A stretch of 64,000 bases of DNA from assembly GCF_900109325.1 (NCBI RefSeq), contig NZ_FNZU01000002.1:62001-126000 (forward strand), written 5' to 3'. Position 1 is the first letter of the stretch. The number at the start of each line of letters is the position of its first letter. The position numbers and the translations under genes were made by a program. The notes under the pieces are model-generated. The model made no database searches, was not told where the DNA came from, and worked only from the letters and a program-made list of their open reading frames with translations. Below, in pieces: positions 47,442 to 57,323 of this stretch. Origin of the DNA: Alkalibacterium pelagium (GTDB lineage: Bacteria > Bacillota > Bacilli > Lactobacillales > Carnobacteriaceae_A).

Positions 47442-48755
47442 CTACTTTCGTCGTCTCGGTATAATCCGAATGGGTGTTCCTTCAAATCTGAATGTATCAC
47501 GGAATTTGTTTTCCAGATACCTTGCATATGAAAAGTGCAAAAGCTCCGGATCGTTCACAAATATAACGAATGTCGGAGGTGAAACAGCAACTTGAGTCGT
47601 ATAATAGATCTTCAGACGACGACCTTTATCGGTAGGAGTCGGATTTGTTGCGACGGCATCCATCACGACATCGTTCAAGATTGAAGACTGAATGCGAAGA
47701 TTTCGGTTCATAAACACTTCTTCAATTTTATCTGGCAGCAGGTGGAGACGCTTTTTAGTCATAGCGGAAACGAAAACAATCGGAGCATAAGCTAAGTACT
47801 GAAACTCATCTCTGACATCCAGTTCAAATTCCTTCATCGTATTCGTTTCTTTTTCGATCGTGTCCCATTTATTAACGACCAGGATGATTCCTTTACCCGC
47901 TTCATGAGCATAGCCGAACACACGCTTATCCTGCTCTCTGATGCCTTCTTCAGCATTGATGACACACAAGACCACATCAGAACGTTCAATTGCTCTCATC
48001 GCTCTCAGAACACTGTATTTCTCTGTATCTTCGTATACTTTCCCTTTTTTACGCATGCCTGCAGTATCAATCATGACAAAGTCACGGCCATCTTTCGTTT
48101 CAAAACGCGTATCGACCGCTTCTCTTGTCGTTCCTGCTATATCAGAGACAATAACTCTTTCCTCTCCAATAATGGCATTGACCAGGCTTGATTTCCCTAC
48201 GTTGGGTCTTCCAATCAGACTGAACTTGATTGTTGATTCATCGTATTCTTCTTCGATGTCTTCAGGGAATTCCTTGATCACTGCATCCAGAACATCTCCA
48301 AGTCCGAGTCCATGAGACCCTGAAATAGGATACGGTGTGCCTAGGCCTAGTGAGTAGAACTCATAGATTTCTGTACGTAATTCCGGATTGTCTGCTTTAT
48401 TGACAGCCAGTATAATCGGCTTTCCGGACTTGAATAATATAGGCGCAACTTGTTCGTCTGCATTAGTGACACCTTCTCTGACACTGGTCAGCATGATGAT
48501 CACGTCAGCTTCTTCGATAGCGATTTGAGCCTGATTTCTAATCTGAATATTCAGCGGTTCATCTTCCATAGTGATTCCACCGGTATCTATTAGAGAGAAT
48601 TCTCTACCAAGCCACTCGGCATCAGCATAGATTCTGTCTCTTGTGACTCCAGATGAATCTTCTACTATAGAGATACGTTCGCCAACTATTCGATTAAAAA
48701 TAGTGGATTTCCCCACATTTGGTCTTCCAACGATCGCTACTGTTGGTTTAGTCAT
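47442..48755 (-). CDS. der: Ribosome-associated double GTPase Der (EngA)
   Basis: Der is essential for 50S subunit maturation. The 437-residue protein carries two GTPase domains: the first with [23 protein letters not shown] and NKAD, the second with [29 protein letters not shown] and NKWD. A C-terminal KH-like domain ends RIIPRRRK. It is preceded by rpsA and a long hairpin, and followed by HU, the B. subtilis order. Confidence 0.97.
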   Translation of the reverse strand: MTKPTVAIVGRPNVGKSTIFNRIVGERISIVEDSSGVTRDRIYADAEWLGREFSLIDTGGITMEDEPLNIQIRNQAQIAIEEADVIIMLTSVREGVTNADEQVAPILFKSGKPIILAVNKADNPELRTEIYEFYSLGLGTPYPISGSHGLGLGDVLDAVIKEFPEDIEEEYDESTIKFSLIGRPNVGKSSLVNAIIGEERVIVSDIAGTTREAVDTRFETKDGRDFVMIDTAGMRKKGKVYEDTEKYSVLRAMRAIERSDVVLCVINAEEGIREQDKRVFGYAHEAGKGIILVVNKWDTIEKETNTMKEFELDVRDEFQYLAYAPIVFVSAMTKKRLHLLPDKIEEVFMNRNLRIQSSILNDVVMDAVATNPTPTDKGRRLKIYYTTQVAVSPPTFVIFVNDPELLHFSYARYLENKFRDTFRFEGTPIRIIPRRRK

Positions 48756-48795
48756 TCAAACACCTTCTTTCATAACTCTTTGCTTTAAATAGCCA

Positions 48796-48836
48796 CACCC
48801 AACTAAAGCAGGCACTATACCTGCTTTAGTTGGGTG
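48796..48836. repeat. 17-base perfect hairpin between rpsA and der, no T run
   Basis: CACCCAACTAAAGCAGG (48796-48812) and its exact complement (48820-48836) enclose a 7-base loop. Neither side has a T tract, so it is not a standard terminator. It lies about 30 bases after the rpsA stop and 40 before der, and could be an RNA processing or stabilising stem. Confidence 0.75.
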
Positions 48837-48866
48837 CGGTAATGATATACCGATTTGTTTAGCTGA

Positions 48867-50264
48867 CTAGTCTTCGTCGCTGTCGTTATCCATAAAACCT
48901 GATAACTGATCGCCGATCTGGTCACCTAGAGTAAATGCACCTTCATCATCTTCATCACGAAGTGAAGGCTGTTTAACTGAAGGTCTATCGTTCTGTGAAG
49001 ATTGCTTAGGTGTCTCTTTAGCAGGAGCACTTTCAGTGTTTTCCGTTAAAGCTTTAATACTTAGAGAAACACGTTCTTCTTGAGGATTGACACTCAGAAC
49101 TTTCACTTCAATTTCTTCGTCTTTAGCTACGATTTCATGAGGCGTTTCCACATGTTTATGAGCCATTTCGGAAATATGAACTAATCCTTCAACACCAGGT
49201 TTCACTTCAACAAAGGCACCGAAGTCAGTTACACGCTTGACTTTACCTGTTACAACTGTTCCAGGTGCAAGCTCTTCTTCAACATTATCCCAAGGTCCAG
49301 CTAGTGTTTCCTTGATAGATAGGGAGATACGTCCCTGTTCTTTATCCACTTTAAGGACTTTAACATCGACTTGATCACCGATAGACAGTTTGTCTTTAGG
49401 GTGATCGATACGTTCATGAGCAATTTCCGAGATGTGAACCAGGCCATCTGCCCCACCGACATTGACGAATGCGCCAAAGTTGGTCAGACGAACGACTTCA
49501 CCAGAAACTACAGATCCTTCTTCAAGGTTTTCTAGTGCTTTCTCTTTTTCAGCAGCCTGTTCTTTTTCAAGCAGAACTTTACGAGATAAAATCAGCTGGC
49601 GCTCATTCGGATCGATTTCAAGAATCTTGAATGTGTAGGTTTGTCCTTCAAACTGACTTAAATCGCTGACAAATGATGTATCCATCTGAGACGCAGGTAC
49701 AAATCCTCTAACGCCCAGATCAACTGTCAATCCACCCTTAACAACTTTAGATACAGGTGCTTCAACTGTTTCATCATTATTATATTTTTCCTGAAGCTCT
49801 TCCCAGACTTTACGCTGGTCGACACGCTTCTTGGATAGAATAAAACTTCCTTGTTCTTTATCTTTGATATCTCTTAGTACGACTACATCGATAACATCTC
49901 CGACAGAGACGATATCTGATGGATGATCAAAGCGTTCAGAAGCAAGCTCTCTAGGAGGGATGTGTCCTTCCTGTCCTCCACCAAGACCGACAATAACTTG
50001 TTTCTCATTATCGATGGCTAGAACTTCGCCTTTGACTAAATCACCCGGTGTAATGTCGACAACGTCTTTCATAACGTCTGACATTGACTCGGAATTTGTG
50101 TCATCTGTTTCAACAGCAGGCTGAACTTGAGCCTCTTCGTTTTCTGCAATCACATCTTCAGGAGATGTCTCAGCAGGCGAATTTACTTCAACTTGTTCAT
50201 TCGCTGTTTCCACCGCTTCTTCGTTTGTCACTTCTTCTTCATTTCTGTTTTCTTTTTCTGTCAT
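48867..50264 (-). CDS. rpsA: 30S ribosomal protein S1 homologue
   Basis: This RNA-binding protein helps mRNA bind the ribosome. The 465-residue protein has an acidic N-terminal extension of about 70 residues, then four S1 domains (starting near GDLVKGEVLAIDNEKQ, EAPVSKVVKGGLTVDLGVRG, GSVVSGEVVRLTNFGAFVNV and GTVVTGKVKRVTDFGAFVEV), and an acidic tail. Four domains are normal for Gram-positive S1; E. coli has six. It lies 97 bases after cmk, as in Bacillus. Confidence 0.93.
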   Translation of the reverse strand: MTEKENRNEEEVTNEEAVETANEQVEVNSPAETSPEDVIAENEEAQVQPAVETDDTNSESMSDVMKDVVDITPGDLVKGEVLAIDNEKQVIVGLGGGQEGHIPPRELASERFDHPSDIVSVGDVIDVVVLRDIKDKEQGSFILSKKRVDQRKVWEELQEKYNNDETVEAPVSKVVKGGLTVDLGVRGFVPASQMDTSFVSDLSQFEGQTYTFKILEIDPNERQLILSRKVLLEKEQAAEKEKALENLEEGSVVSGEVVRLTNFGAFVNVGGADGLVHISEIAHERIDHPKDKLSIGDQVDVKVLKVDKEQGRISLSIKETLAGPWDNVEEELAPGTVVTGKVKRVTDFGAFVEVKPGVEGLVHISEMAHKHVETPHEIVAKDEEIEVKVLSVNPQEERVSLSIKALTENTESAPAKETPKQSSQNDRPSVKQPSLRDEDDEGAFTLGDQIGDQLSGFMDNDSDED

Positions 50265-50361
50265 CTTTGTATGCCTCCAATACCAATAATTCCTACACTA
50301 TTAATTGTACCGAATATGCTTTTTAAATTCCAGTAAAACATTTTCAGTTAAAAATCACCGT

Positions 50362-51039
50362 TTAGTTTAACTTAGTGCTAATTAATGACTTGATTTTTTC
50401 AACTACTTCTTCAATAGACAATTTGGTCGTATCGATTCGCACCGCATCCTCTGCCTGCTTAAGCGGTGATGTGTCTCGGGTTGAGTCCTTATAGTCGCGT
50501 TCAGCTATATCTTTCTTCAACTGTTCAAGGTCAGAATAGATCCCTTTGCTTCTGTTTTCCTTGTGACGACGTTCGGCCCGTTCCATTACGCTGGCGACCA
50601 GAAAAATTTTAACATCCGAATCTGGAAGAACAACTGTACCAATATCTCTTCCGTCCATGACCACTCCATTATTTTCAGCTAGTTTCTTCTGACGGGTCAC
50701 CATTTCTTCTCTTACCAGCGGGTGAGCCGCTACGATTGAAACGGTATTGGTCACATTGTTCTGACGGATATCTTCAGTGACATCTTCGTCATTCAGATAT
50801 ACAGACTGGGCCATGTTTCTCTTTTTTAAACTGATTTCTGTATTTTCAAGGAGCTTTAACAGTGCATTCTCATCTTTTATGTTAACATTCTTTCTTAAAG
50901 CTTCAAAAGTCAGTGCTCTGTACATTGCACCTGTATCGACATAAATCAGTCCAAGATCGTCTGCAATGCGTCTGGCCACCGTACTTTTTCCAGAAGAAGC
51001 CGGTCCATCAATAGCAATTGTCACATTATGAGTTTCCAT
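50362..51039 (-). CDS. cmk: Cytidylate kinase
   Basis: Cmk phosphorylates CMP and dCMP. The 225-residue P-loop protein has [29 protein letters not shown], the nucleotide contact [18 protein letters not shown], and RDTSPL. It follows the LysM gene by 33 bases and precedes rpsA, matching the common cmk-rpsA pair. Confidence 0.97.
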   Translation of the reverse strand: METHNVTIAIDGPASSGKSTVARRIADDLGLIYVDTGAMYRALTFEALRKNVNIKDENALLKLLENTEISLKKRNMAQSVYLNDEDVTEDIRQNNVTNTVSIVAAHPLVREEMVTRQKKLAENNGVVMDGRDIGTVVLPDSDVKIFLVASVMERAERRHKENRSKGIYSDLEQLKKDIAERDYKDSTRDTSPLKQAEDAVRIDTTKLSIEEVVEKIKSLISTKLN

Positions 51040-51072
51040 TCACTTTACACATCCAATATTAATTATTATCAT

Positions 51073-51735
51073 TTATTTAACTCGGAGTTCCTGGCCTACG
51101 TAAACTGTTTCTACCGTCAACCCGTTGAGCTGCATCAGTTCTTCAGTACTCATCCCGTGATTCAGAGCGATCCGGTACATATTATCTCCTGCCTTAACCG
51201 TATAGTATTCTCCCTGACCAGAAGATTCTTGTTCTGGTTCGGTTTCAGGTTCCGGCTCGGGTTCCGGCTCGGGTTCGGGTTGAGGTTGAGGCGCTGCTGG
51301 CTGTTCAGTTGCCGGGGGTGTCTGCACACTTTCCGGTTCTTCTTCCGGTTCAGGCTCCACTTCAGGTTCAACTTCTTGCTCTGGTTCATCCTCTTCCTCA
51401 GCTGGATCTTCAAGCTCTTCAGCTTCCGGTTCTTCCTCTTCCGGCTCTTCTTCATCCGCTTCTTCTTCATCATTGACAGCTAATGACTGTTCAACTGAGG
51501 GGGATGAAGGATCCTCGGACATATCTTCTCTATTTGAAAACCATGCATACGCAGATATAGGTAAAATAATCAATAATGCCAAAAAAATTACGGTTACTGT
51601 TAAAATTGGAGAAATACTCTGTTCTCTTTCTCGCTTCGCTTTTCTGGACATGGGTTCATCATCAGTGTAATCCACTTCTTCATCAAAACGTTTGGACCAG
51701 AGTTCTTCCATCGATTCACGATCTTTTTTGCTCAT
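51073..51735 (-). CDS. Membrane-anchored LysM protein with long Glu-Pro spacer (YpbE-like)
   Basis: The 220-residue protein has a basic cytosolic N-terminus, one membrane segment (about 44-66, TVTVIFLALLIILPISAYAW), a long extracellular spacer rich in Glu and Pro (about 80-175), and a C-terminal LysM domain (YYTVKAGDNMYRIALNHGMS, about 177-220) that binds peptidoglycan. It is a type II membrane protein reaching into the wall. B. subtilis ypbE, downstream of recQ, has the same layout. The spacer DNA contains tandem GGTTCCGGCTCG-type repeats, so length may vary between strains. Confidence 0.88.
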   Translation of the reverse strand: MSKKDRESMEELWSKRFDEEVDYTDDEPMSRKAKREREQSISPILTVTVIFLALLIILPISAYAWFSNREDMSEDPSSPSVEQSLAVNDEEEADEEEPEEEEPEAEELEDPAEEEDEPEQEVEPEVEPEPEEEPESVQTPPATEQPAAPQPQPEPEPEPEPEPETEPEQESSGQGEYYTVKAGDNMYRIALNHGMSTEELMQLNGLTVETVYVGQELRVK

Positions 51736-51796
51736 TCTTATACTCCTCTCACACTAATCGTGTCTCATTATATCATAGAATCCTTATTCTTTGAGT

Positions 51797-53242
51797 CTAG
51801 CTTTGCAAATTAAATAAGAATTTTAGCTTGTCCTGCCACAGATCTTCACTATTTTGTAAAAAATTGGGCCATTCTACTGGATCATATGGAAGTGAGAGTG
51901 TCCGGCTACATCCACTGCAGCAGCCATTGCGTCTGACTTCAGGCTTTTCAGCAAAATAATCTAGAAGGACGTCACGCTTACACCCCTTGCGTCTAGCATA
52001 ATCGACCATGGTGCTGAGCTGGACTGATTTATGTGTCTGATAACGCTCAACTATTTCAGCAGCCTGTTCGAAAGGAATGCTCTGTTCAATAAAGTGCCGA
52101 CTTATATTTATCTTGGTATCATCTTTCAGGCTTTCAAGTTTATCCGCGTGTCTATAAGCATAAACCAGCTCATCCCTGTCGGGAAGAGTATTTTCCTGCA
52201 ATCTCATCTGAATCGCCTCATCCCCATTTTCATATAGAAGCAGAGCGACCCCTCCTTTTCTGTCTCTGGAACACCTGCCAATTTCCTGCAGGTACATTTC
52301 CGGACTGCCGGGAAGATGGTAATGGATAATGAATCTGATATCCGGCTTATCGATCCCCATCCCGAAAGCACTTGTAGCACAGATGACGGGCAATGTATCT
52401 GATAAAAACTGAGACTGTATCTTACGTTTGTCTTCTTTATCCAGATCACTATGATAACTTTCACAGGGAATGCCCAGCTGTGATCGTAACAGTTCAGCCA
52501 TTTCATCTGCGAGTTTCTTACTGGAAAAGTATACGATTCCCGGCCCTTTGAACTCACTGACTGCTTGAAGCAGCTGATCCTTCTTGTCTCCGACAGACTC
52601 CGCCACTCTCAATTGAATCGACGGCCGGTCCACTGGATAAATAATCTGGTCAACTTCTGAACTGATGTTAAGTACTGATAGAATATCTTTTCTCACCTGC
52701 TCAACTGCTGTAGCAGTCAGTGCCAGTGTAAGTGGGTTATTCAGTTCATGTCTGACTTTTCCCAATTTAAGATAGTCTGCTCTGAAGTCCATCCCCCACT
52801 GAGAAATACAATGGGCTTCATCAATTACAAGAAGAGACAAGTCGATTTTTTTAAGCTGGTCGATCATCCCTTGCTGCTGAAGCATTTCAGGAGACACGAA
52901 AATAAATTTATATGCTGATAAATTCCGAAGTATCGTCTGCTTTTCCGAATAGGAGAGAAAACTGTTCAGTGCGACAACCGACTTTTCGCCGCTGCTTTTC
53001 ATTTTTTCTACCTGATCTTCCATAAGTGAAAGCAGTGGAGATATGATGACAGTCGATCCTCCAAGCAGATATGACGGGAGCTGGTAACAGAGCGTTTTAC
53101 CTGTGCCTGTCGGTAGCATCACAAGCGCATGTCGCTCTTCAAGAACACTACTTATTGCTTCTTCCTGTCCAGCACGAAAATTTTCAAATCCGAATCTGTC
53201 GTTCAATAGTTTTTTTGCCTGAATGCTCCTGTCATTTGTCAT
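51797..53242 (-). CDS. recQ: ATP-dependent DNA helicase RecQ (short form)
   Basis: RecQ is a 3'-5' helicase for recombination and fork repair. The 481-residue protein has LPTGTGKTLCYQLPSYL (motif I), VIDEAHCISQWG (motif II), ATAFGMGIDKPDIRFIIHY (motif V) and QEIGRCSRD (motif VI). A zinc-binding region has Cys at GCKRDVLL and NGCCSGCSR. The winged helix is minimal and there is no HRDC domain, as in B. subtilis YpbC-type RecQ. It overlaps ypbB by 4 bases. Confidence 0.95.
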   Translation of the reverse strand: MTNDRSIQAKKLLNDRFGFENFRAGQEEAISSVLEERHALVMLPTGTGKTLCYQLPSYLLGGSTVIISPLLSLMEDQVEKMKSSGEKSVVALNSFLSYSEKQTILRNLSAYKFIFVSPEMLQQQGMIDQLKKIDLSLLVIDEAHCISQWGMDFRADYLKLGKVRHELNNPLTLALTATAVEQVRKDILSVLNISSEVDQIIYPVDRPSIQLRVAESVGDKKDQLLQAVSEFKGPGIVYFSSKKLADEMAELLRSQLGIPCESYHSDLDKEDKRKIQSQFLSDTLPVICATSAFGMGIDKPDIRFIIHYHLPGSPEMYLQEIGRCSRDRKGGVALLLYENGDEAIQMRLQENTLPDRDELVYAYRHADKLESLKDDTKINISRHFIEQSIPFEQAAEIVERYQTHKSVQLSTMVDYARRKGCKRDVLLDYFAEKPEVRRNGCCSGCSRTLSLPYDPVEWPNFLQNSEDLWQDKLKFLFNLQS

Positions 53243-54288
53243 ATATTTCCACGTATCCTTTCAATTTCAACTAACCGATACCAGAAAAATTCAAGCTGAT
53301 GGATATCCTGTTGTGCCTGAGCATAAGTTAGAGAGGGCTCGTTCAGGAAAAGTTCCCGCAGTTGATTGTAGATGTGCTCTGGGATAAATGATTTATACCC
53401 GTCATACTTACTGATCAGTACCGCTTCAAGAACATGTTCTTTAACAGTATTCTCTTTTAACTTACGTACGGAAGCCGTTTTATGAATCGAGTTTCCCTTT
53501 GCTAATAAAGTCATACTTCTATAGGCACTATCACTGAGGCCATAATGACAATTTTTGTGTGTACTGTCCCACAAAGATTTTAACAGGACTGATTTCTCAA
53601 ACGACTGGGATAGTCTGACCATGAGATTCTCCGTAGTAATCAGCACTTCTAAAGGCGTCATCTTGTACTTCTCAGCTGTCTGTCTTTTGGTCATCCCTTC
53701 ATAGCCATGCCCAATCAGCTGATCTACTATGAACGTACAGTGCGCATCTGGCAATGTCTCTAGGAATGCCCTAATCTCCCTTGCCCACGTCAGAGATAAT
53801 GATTTATGTGGAAAGCCTTGTTCAGCTAACCATTGCTTTATTCTATTCTGACTGATCCTGTCACTGATGTAAGGCATGTATTCCTTGTTACCATAACTGA
53901 ACTCAGATAGAATCTGTGTGACAAACATGAACCAGTGCCAGAATTCTTTACGTGTCAGGGCAGCGGACATATCCAGACTGCAATCCATCACAGGATAGTC
54001 TGATATAAATGTTTTCTTAGCTTGCTGGCCTTGCATAGTGGTCTGATATCGTCCCTCATTTTCTGTGAGCCAGCCTAAATCGGTCAGTTTCTTCAGCCTG
54101 TCATTCCATTCTGAGGTAGTCAGTGACAATGATGAAAGAAAGAGAGTCTGGAGCTGATTCTTTTCCGCAGTAAACAAAGTGGAAGGTGTCCGCTTTCCTT
54201 CTGCGATCAGTTCCATCTGTCTGATCGTTACGGCCGTTTCCTGTGAAAACAAGGAATTGATATAGTTCAGCTCAAACATTTGTGTCAT
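53239..54288 (-). CDS. YpbB-like helix-turn-helix protein, partner gene of recQ
   Basis: The 349-residue protein is like B. subtilis YpbB, which always precedes recQ. Its C-terminal part, LAKGNSIHKTASVRKLKENT then VKEHVLEAVLI, matches the helicase-associated helix-turn-helix domain. The rest is helical and not characterised. The overlap with recQ suggests they act together. Exact function is unknown. Confidence 0.8.
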   Translation of the reverse strand: MTQMFELNYINSLFSQETAVTIRQMELIAEGKRTPSTLFTAEKNQLQTLFLSSLSLTTSEWNDRLKKLTDLGWLTENEGRYQTTMQGQQAKKTFISDYPVMDCSLDMSAALTRKEFWHWFMFVTQILSEFSYGNKEYMPYISDRISQNRIKQWLAEQGFPHKSLSLTWAREIRAFLETLPDAHCTFIVDQLIGHGYEGMTKRQTAEKYKMTPLEVLITTENLMVRLSQSFEKSVLLKSLWDSTHKNCHYGLSDSAYRSMTLLAKGNSIHKTASVRKLKENTVKEHVLEAVLISKYDGYKSFIPEHIYNQLRELFLNEPSLTYAQAQQDIHQLEFFWYRLVEIERIRGNI

Positions 54289-54413
54289 ACGTCACCCACT
54301 GTGTTTTAATTTATTTCTACACCTATACAATACACTATACAGGTGAATAGTTTAAGTTCTTTATTGGGACTGAAGCTTTTTTCAAATCAAATATAACCTG
54401 TGAAGGAGACATA

Positions 54414-54487
54414 TAAAAAGCCTGCAGAGACTTGAACAGAGGCAAAACAGGTGTGATCCTGTTATGATCTATACAAATTTCTGCAGA
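54414..54487 (-). terminator. Possible terminator after ribU
   Basis: CTGCAGA near 54422-54428 and TCTGCAG near 54480-54486 can pair around an inner AACAGG/CCTGTT stem (54447-54464). On the minus strand the outer stem is followed by GCTTTTT. The pairing is short, so confidence is low. Confidence 0.4.
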
Positions 54488-54517
54488 CTTCGGTAGGTTT
54501 TTTTATCAAGTCTGTTC

Positions 54518-55126
54518 TTACGGTTGAGACACAGTAACCCGGGTCTGCTTCTTGCGATTGATTTTCTTTCTAGTCTTATCAAGCCATGGTTTAAGTTTAG
54601 AAAAGGCAATAAAGAATATAATGGCTACTATAGGCCCTTTAATCAGGTTGAAAGGCACAATAGCCAGTAAAAGATAAGTTCTCATCGGCCCGACGCTGAA
54701 TCCCATTACTGCCATATAAGCGGGAGCTATAAACAACCAGTTTGCTAAAGCCATCGCTACAGTAAGAGATAAACTGGCCGTCCCTGTTGCGAGCAGTTTA
54801 AATTTCAATGCTGTCCCTTTTTTAGCGATAATCAGGTAAAGTGGCAATGTGTAAGATAACGTCGCAATGAACGCTGCTGTATCACCAATTGGGAATCCCA
54901 TTTCTCCACCTTTTTGAGCGTACGAAAGCAGAGAGCGGATGAATGCAATAGCTACTCCTGCCAGCGGTCCGTAGACATACATTCCGAAGAGAACTGCAAG
55001 ATCACTGAAATCTATTTTTAAGAAAGGTGATCCGGGCAGTATAGGAAATGAAAACATGGAGATGACCCATGCAAGTGAAGCAAGCATGGCTATGCCTACC
55101 AGTCGTTTTGTTTTGTTGTTTGTCAT
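54518..55126 (-). CDS. ribU: Riboflavin ECF transporter substrate-binding subunit RibU
   Basis: RibU is the membrane S component that captures riboflavin and works with the shared EcfA-EcfA'-EcfT module. The 202-residue protein has six hydrophobic segments, an N-terminal LVGIAMLASLAWVISMF, and KIDFSDLAVLFGMYVYGPLA with the conserved DFSD and YGP motifs. The FMN riboswitch in its leader directly supports the substrate. The C-terminus is strongly basic. Confidence 0.95.
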   Translation of the reverse strand: MTNNKTKRLVGIAMLASLAWVISMFSFPILPGSPFLKIDFSDLAVLFGMYVYGPLAGVAIAFIRSLLSYAQKGGEMGFPIGDTAAFIATLSYTLPLYLIIAKKGTALKFKLLATGTASLSLTVAMALANWLFIAPAYMAVMGFSVGPMRTYLLLAIVPFNLIKGPIVAIIFFIAFSKLKPWLDKTRKKINRKKQTRVTVSQP

Positions 55127-55216
55127 AATAAATCCTCCTGAAAGGATTCATCCTGCTTAGGGTGAACTTTATGATGAGAAGGTTCTGGTCTCAGCTTGTT
55201 ACATACTTGAAGCAAG

Positions 55217-55262
55217 GAAAACAAAAACTCTGCCAGTTCCCCACTTCAGGTCACTAACAGAG
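55217..55262 (-). terminator. Regulated terminator of the FMN riboswitch
   Basis: On the minus strand CTCTGTTAGT and ACTGGCAGAG pair over 10 bases including two G-U pairs, followed by TTTTTGTTTT. It lies between the aptamer and ribU, so FMN binding should stop transcription here. Confidence 0.8.
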
Positions 55263-55297
55263 CAAAAAGACAGAATTTATTTTCAGTCAGAAAGCTC

Positions 55298-55410
55298 CAT
55301 CTTCTTTATCCAGACTATACTGTCGGTACTGGAATTACACCAGTTCAGCAATCACTGATCGCTCGTGGACTTTACCACCGGTCGGGATTTACACCCTGCC
55401 CCTGAAGATG
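55298..55410 (-). ncRNA. FMN riboswitch (RFN element) controlling ribU
   Basis: Read on the minus strand, P1 is formed by CATCTTC and GAAGATG. Between them are the conserved RFN blocks: AGGGGCAGGGTG, AAATCCCGACCGGTGG, AGTCCACGAGC, and later CTGAACTGGTGTAATTCCAG and TACCGACAGTATAGTC. All known aptamer parts are present. The terminator downstream indicates transcriptional control of riboflavin uptake. Confidence 0.97.
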
Positions 55411-55435
55411 AATCGATATATTTAATTCTGATATT

Positions 55436-55464
55436 ATTATACTGAGTATCATCGGTTAAGTCAA
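55436..55464 (-). promoter_or_regulatory. Promoter of the riboswitch-ribU transcript
   Basis: TTGACT (55459-55464) and a consensus TATAAT (55436-55441) are exactly 17 bases apart on the minus strand, ending about 25 bases before the aptamer. Confidence 0.9.
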
Positions 55465-55509
55465 GCTCTCTTGCTCAATATTACACAGTCATAGAATTGA
55501 GCGGGTATT

Positions 55510-57318
55510 TTACCCTTCTCCCGTTTCAATTGGAAGGTGAATGAGGAAAGAAGCTCCTTTACCTAATGTTGATTCAACTTCGATGTACCCTTCGTGTGCT
55601 TCTACTATATTCTGAACAAGTGACAACCCGATGCCCGTACCGTTCGCATTGAACGAATAATTGTTACGCGATTTATCTGCTTTGAAGAATCGGTCGAAGA
55701 TATACGGGACGTCCTCTTCCGGTATTCCAGTCCCGGTATCTTTCACTACCATCACTACTTCGTTCAAGTCCTGTTCATTGTACAGCTGTAGCGTAACGAC
55801 TTTTTCGGATTTATCAGTCATACTCGTGTGTCTGATGGCATTATTGATAAGATTGACAAATACCTGATCCATTTTATCCTTATCCATTACCAGGTGAACA
55901 TCTTCTTTAGGCATATCAAGCTGAAGTGAGACTTCGGATTCGTTCGCCATTTTGTCAAAACGGAACAGAAGAGTTCTCAGATAGCTGTTAAGATCTACTT
56001 CCGTTTTCTGAAGTTCAATATATCCTGCTTCCATACGTGACAAATCCAGCATTTCGTTTACCATACGGTTCATTCGCTGCGATTCGTCACGAATGATTGT
56101 CGCCATCTCTTTTTTCTCTTCAGTGCTTTCAGCCACATCATCAAGTATGGCCTCACTGTAGCCTTGAACCATAACTAGAGGTGTTCTCAATTCATGAGAG
56201 ATGTTATTGATGAAGTCCACTCTCATCTTGTCCAGACGATGTTCTTTCGTCTGGTCATTAGTTGAAATAAGTATCCCTCTTAAATCCTCAGTAAAATCAT
56301 CCACCAGTGGGAGAATCGTCACGTCGTGATAAGATTCCTCCATTTCAATCGAGAATTCTCTGATTTTCTTCTGTGCGATTACTTCTCGAAGCTGATCACC
56401 TAAGTCAACAAACTCTTCATCATTTGAGAATGCTGCTTTTTCTATCTGATATTGAGTGAGGAACAAGTCGCCTACCGGATTCGACAGCAGGAGTGTCAGT
56501 TCAGAATCATAATATAGAATACCGGTTTCGATATTATCCATGATGTGAGCAAGCAGCTCTTTTTCCTGTTTGACTACTGTCCTGTTCGTTTCAAGAGAAT
56601 GTCCCATTTTATTCATCGCCATGGCTAGCTCAGAGAGGTCATCTCGACCCGAAATAGGCAGCTGATGACTAAAATCGTCTCTCGCAAAGTCAAAAGCGAT
56701 ATTCGTCATCGCATTGATCGGTTCTGAAACATTTTTCTTGAGGTACATGTAATAATAAGCTGCAATGAGCAGGTGAAGGACAGTCAGACCAGTAATGACC
56801 CAAGTCATCTGCCTTTCAATGGATATCAGAAAGGACAAATCTGCATAGGAGAACAGTATGAGATCCTCTTCTTCTGTAGAAGTAGGCTGGATATGAAATA
56901 CGAAAGGAATATTATATCTCTCTTCATTATCCTGATCTGACCGGATATGAATATGATCATCCTGAGGGTGAAGATTCTGAATAACATCCGGTTTGTTTTC
57001 CATGATATCGAGTACGTCAGCTGGAAAAGAATAGAACCATTCCTCATCTGTAACGGAATCAAAGTCGTCTGTAGCTAGAGCAAAATGTATACTCGAATGA
57101 AGATTATTTATTGACTCAATATTCTCTATTAAAAAATGTGGATCCGCAAGAGCTAAGCGTTCCACATTTATAATAATTTCCTCAAAATCATTCATAAAGT
57201 TCTCTTTGATCTGCTGGGAGTAAAATACACCATAAAAAACTGTAGTAGCAATGAAAGAAAATAGAGTGATCCCAAAGGTGATGAGCCAGATTCTAATTGC
57301 GACCACATTGATTTTCAT
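55510..57318 (-). CDS. resE: Sensor histidine kinase, ResE/SrrB type
   Basis: The 602-residue kinase has membrane segments at about 10-34 and 177-197 flanking an extracellular domain of roughly 140 residues, then HAMP, a PAS-like domain, a HisKA dimerisation box (FINNISHELRTPLVMVQGYS) with the phosphorylated His, and an ATPase domain (NLINNAIRH, DTGTGIPEEDV, NGTGIGLSLVQ). It follows resD by 5 bases. The position after rluB fits ResE of B. subtilis and SrrB of S. aureus, which respond to oxygen or respiratory state. The resABC cytochrome genes are absent here, so the signal may differ. Confidence 0.9.
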   Translation of the reverse strand: MKINVVAIRIWLITFGITLFSFIATTVFYGVFYSQQIKENFMNDFEEIIINVERLALADPHFLIENIESINNLHSSIHFALATDDFDSVTDEEWFYSFPADVLDIMENKPDVIQNLHPQDDHIHIRSDQDNEERYNIPFVFHIQPTSTEEEDLILFSYADLSFLISIERQMTWVITGLTVLHLLIAAYYYMYLKKNVSEPINAMTNIAFDFARDDFSHQLPISGRDDLSELAMAMNKMGHSLETNRTVVKQEKELLAHIMDNIETGILYYDSELTLLLSNPVGDLFLTQYQIEKAAFSNDEEFVDLGDQLREVIAQKKIREFSIEMEESYHDVTILPLVDDFTEDLRGILISTNDQTKEHRLDKMRVDFINNISHELRTPLVMVQGYSEAILDDVAESTEEKKEMATIIRDESQRMNRMVNEMLDLSRMEAGYIELQKTEVDLNSYLRTLLFRFDKMANESEVSLQLDMPKEDVHLVMDKDKMDQVFVNLINNAIRHTSMTDKSEKVVTLQLYNEQDLNEVVMVVKDTGTGIPEEDVPYIFDRFFKADKSRNNYSFNANGTGIGLSLVQNIVEAHEGYIEVESTLGKGASFLIHLPIETGEG

Positions 57319-57323
57319 TAATC

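Larger units (their letters stand above)
55127..55509. other. Intergenic region between resE and ribU
   Basis: This 383-base stretch holds the ribU leader: promoter, FMN aptamer, terminator hairpin and a GGAGG ribosome site just before ribU. No other gene was seen, and no clear terminator for resE. Confidence 0.8.
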
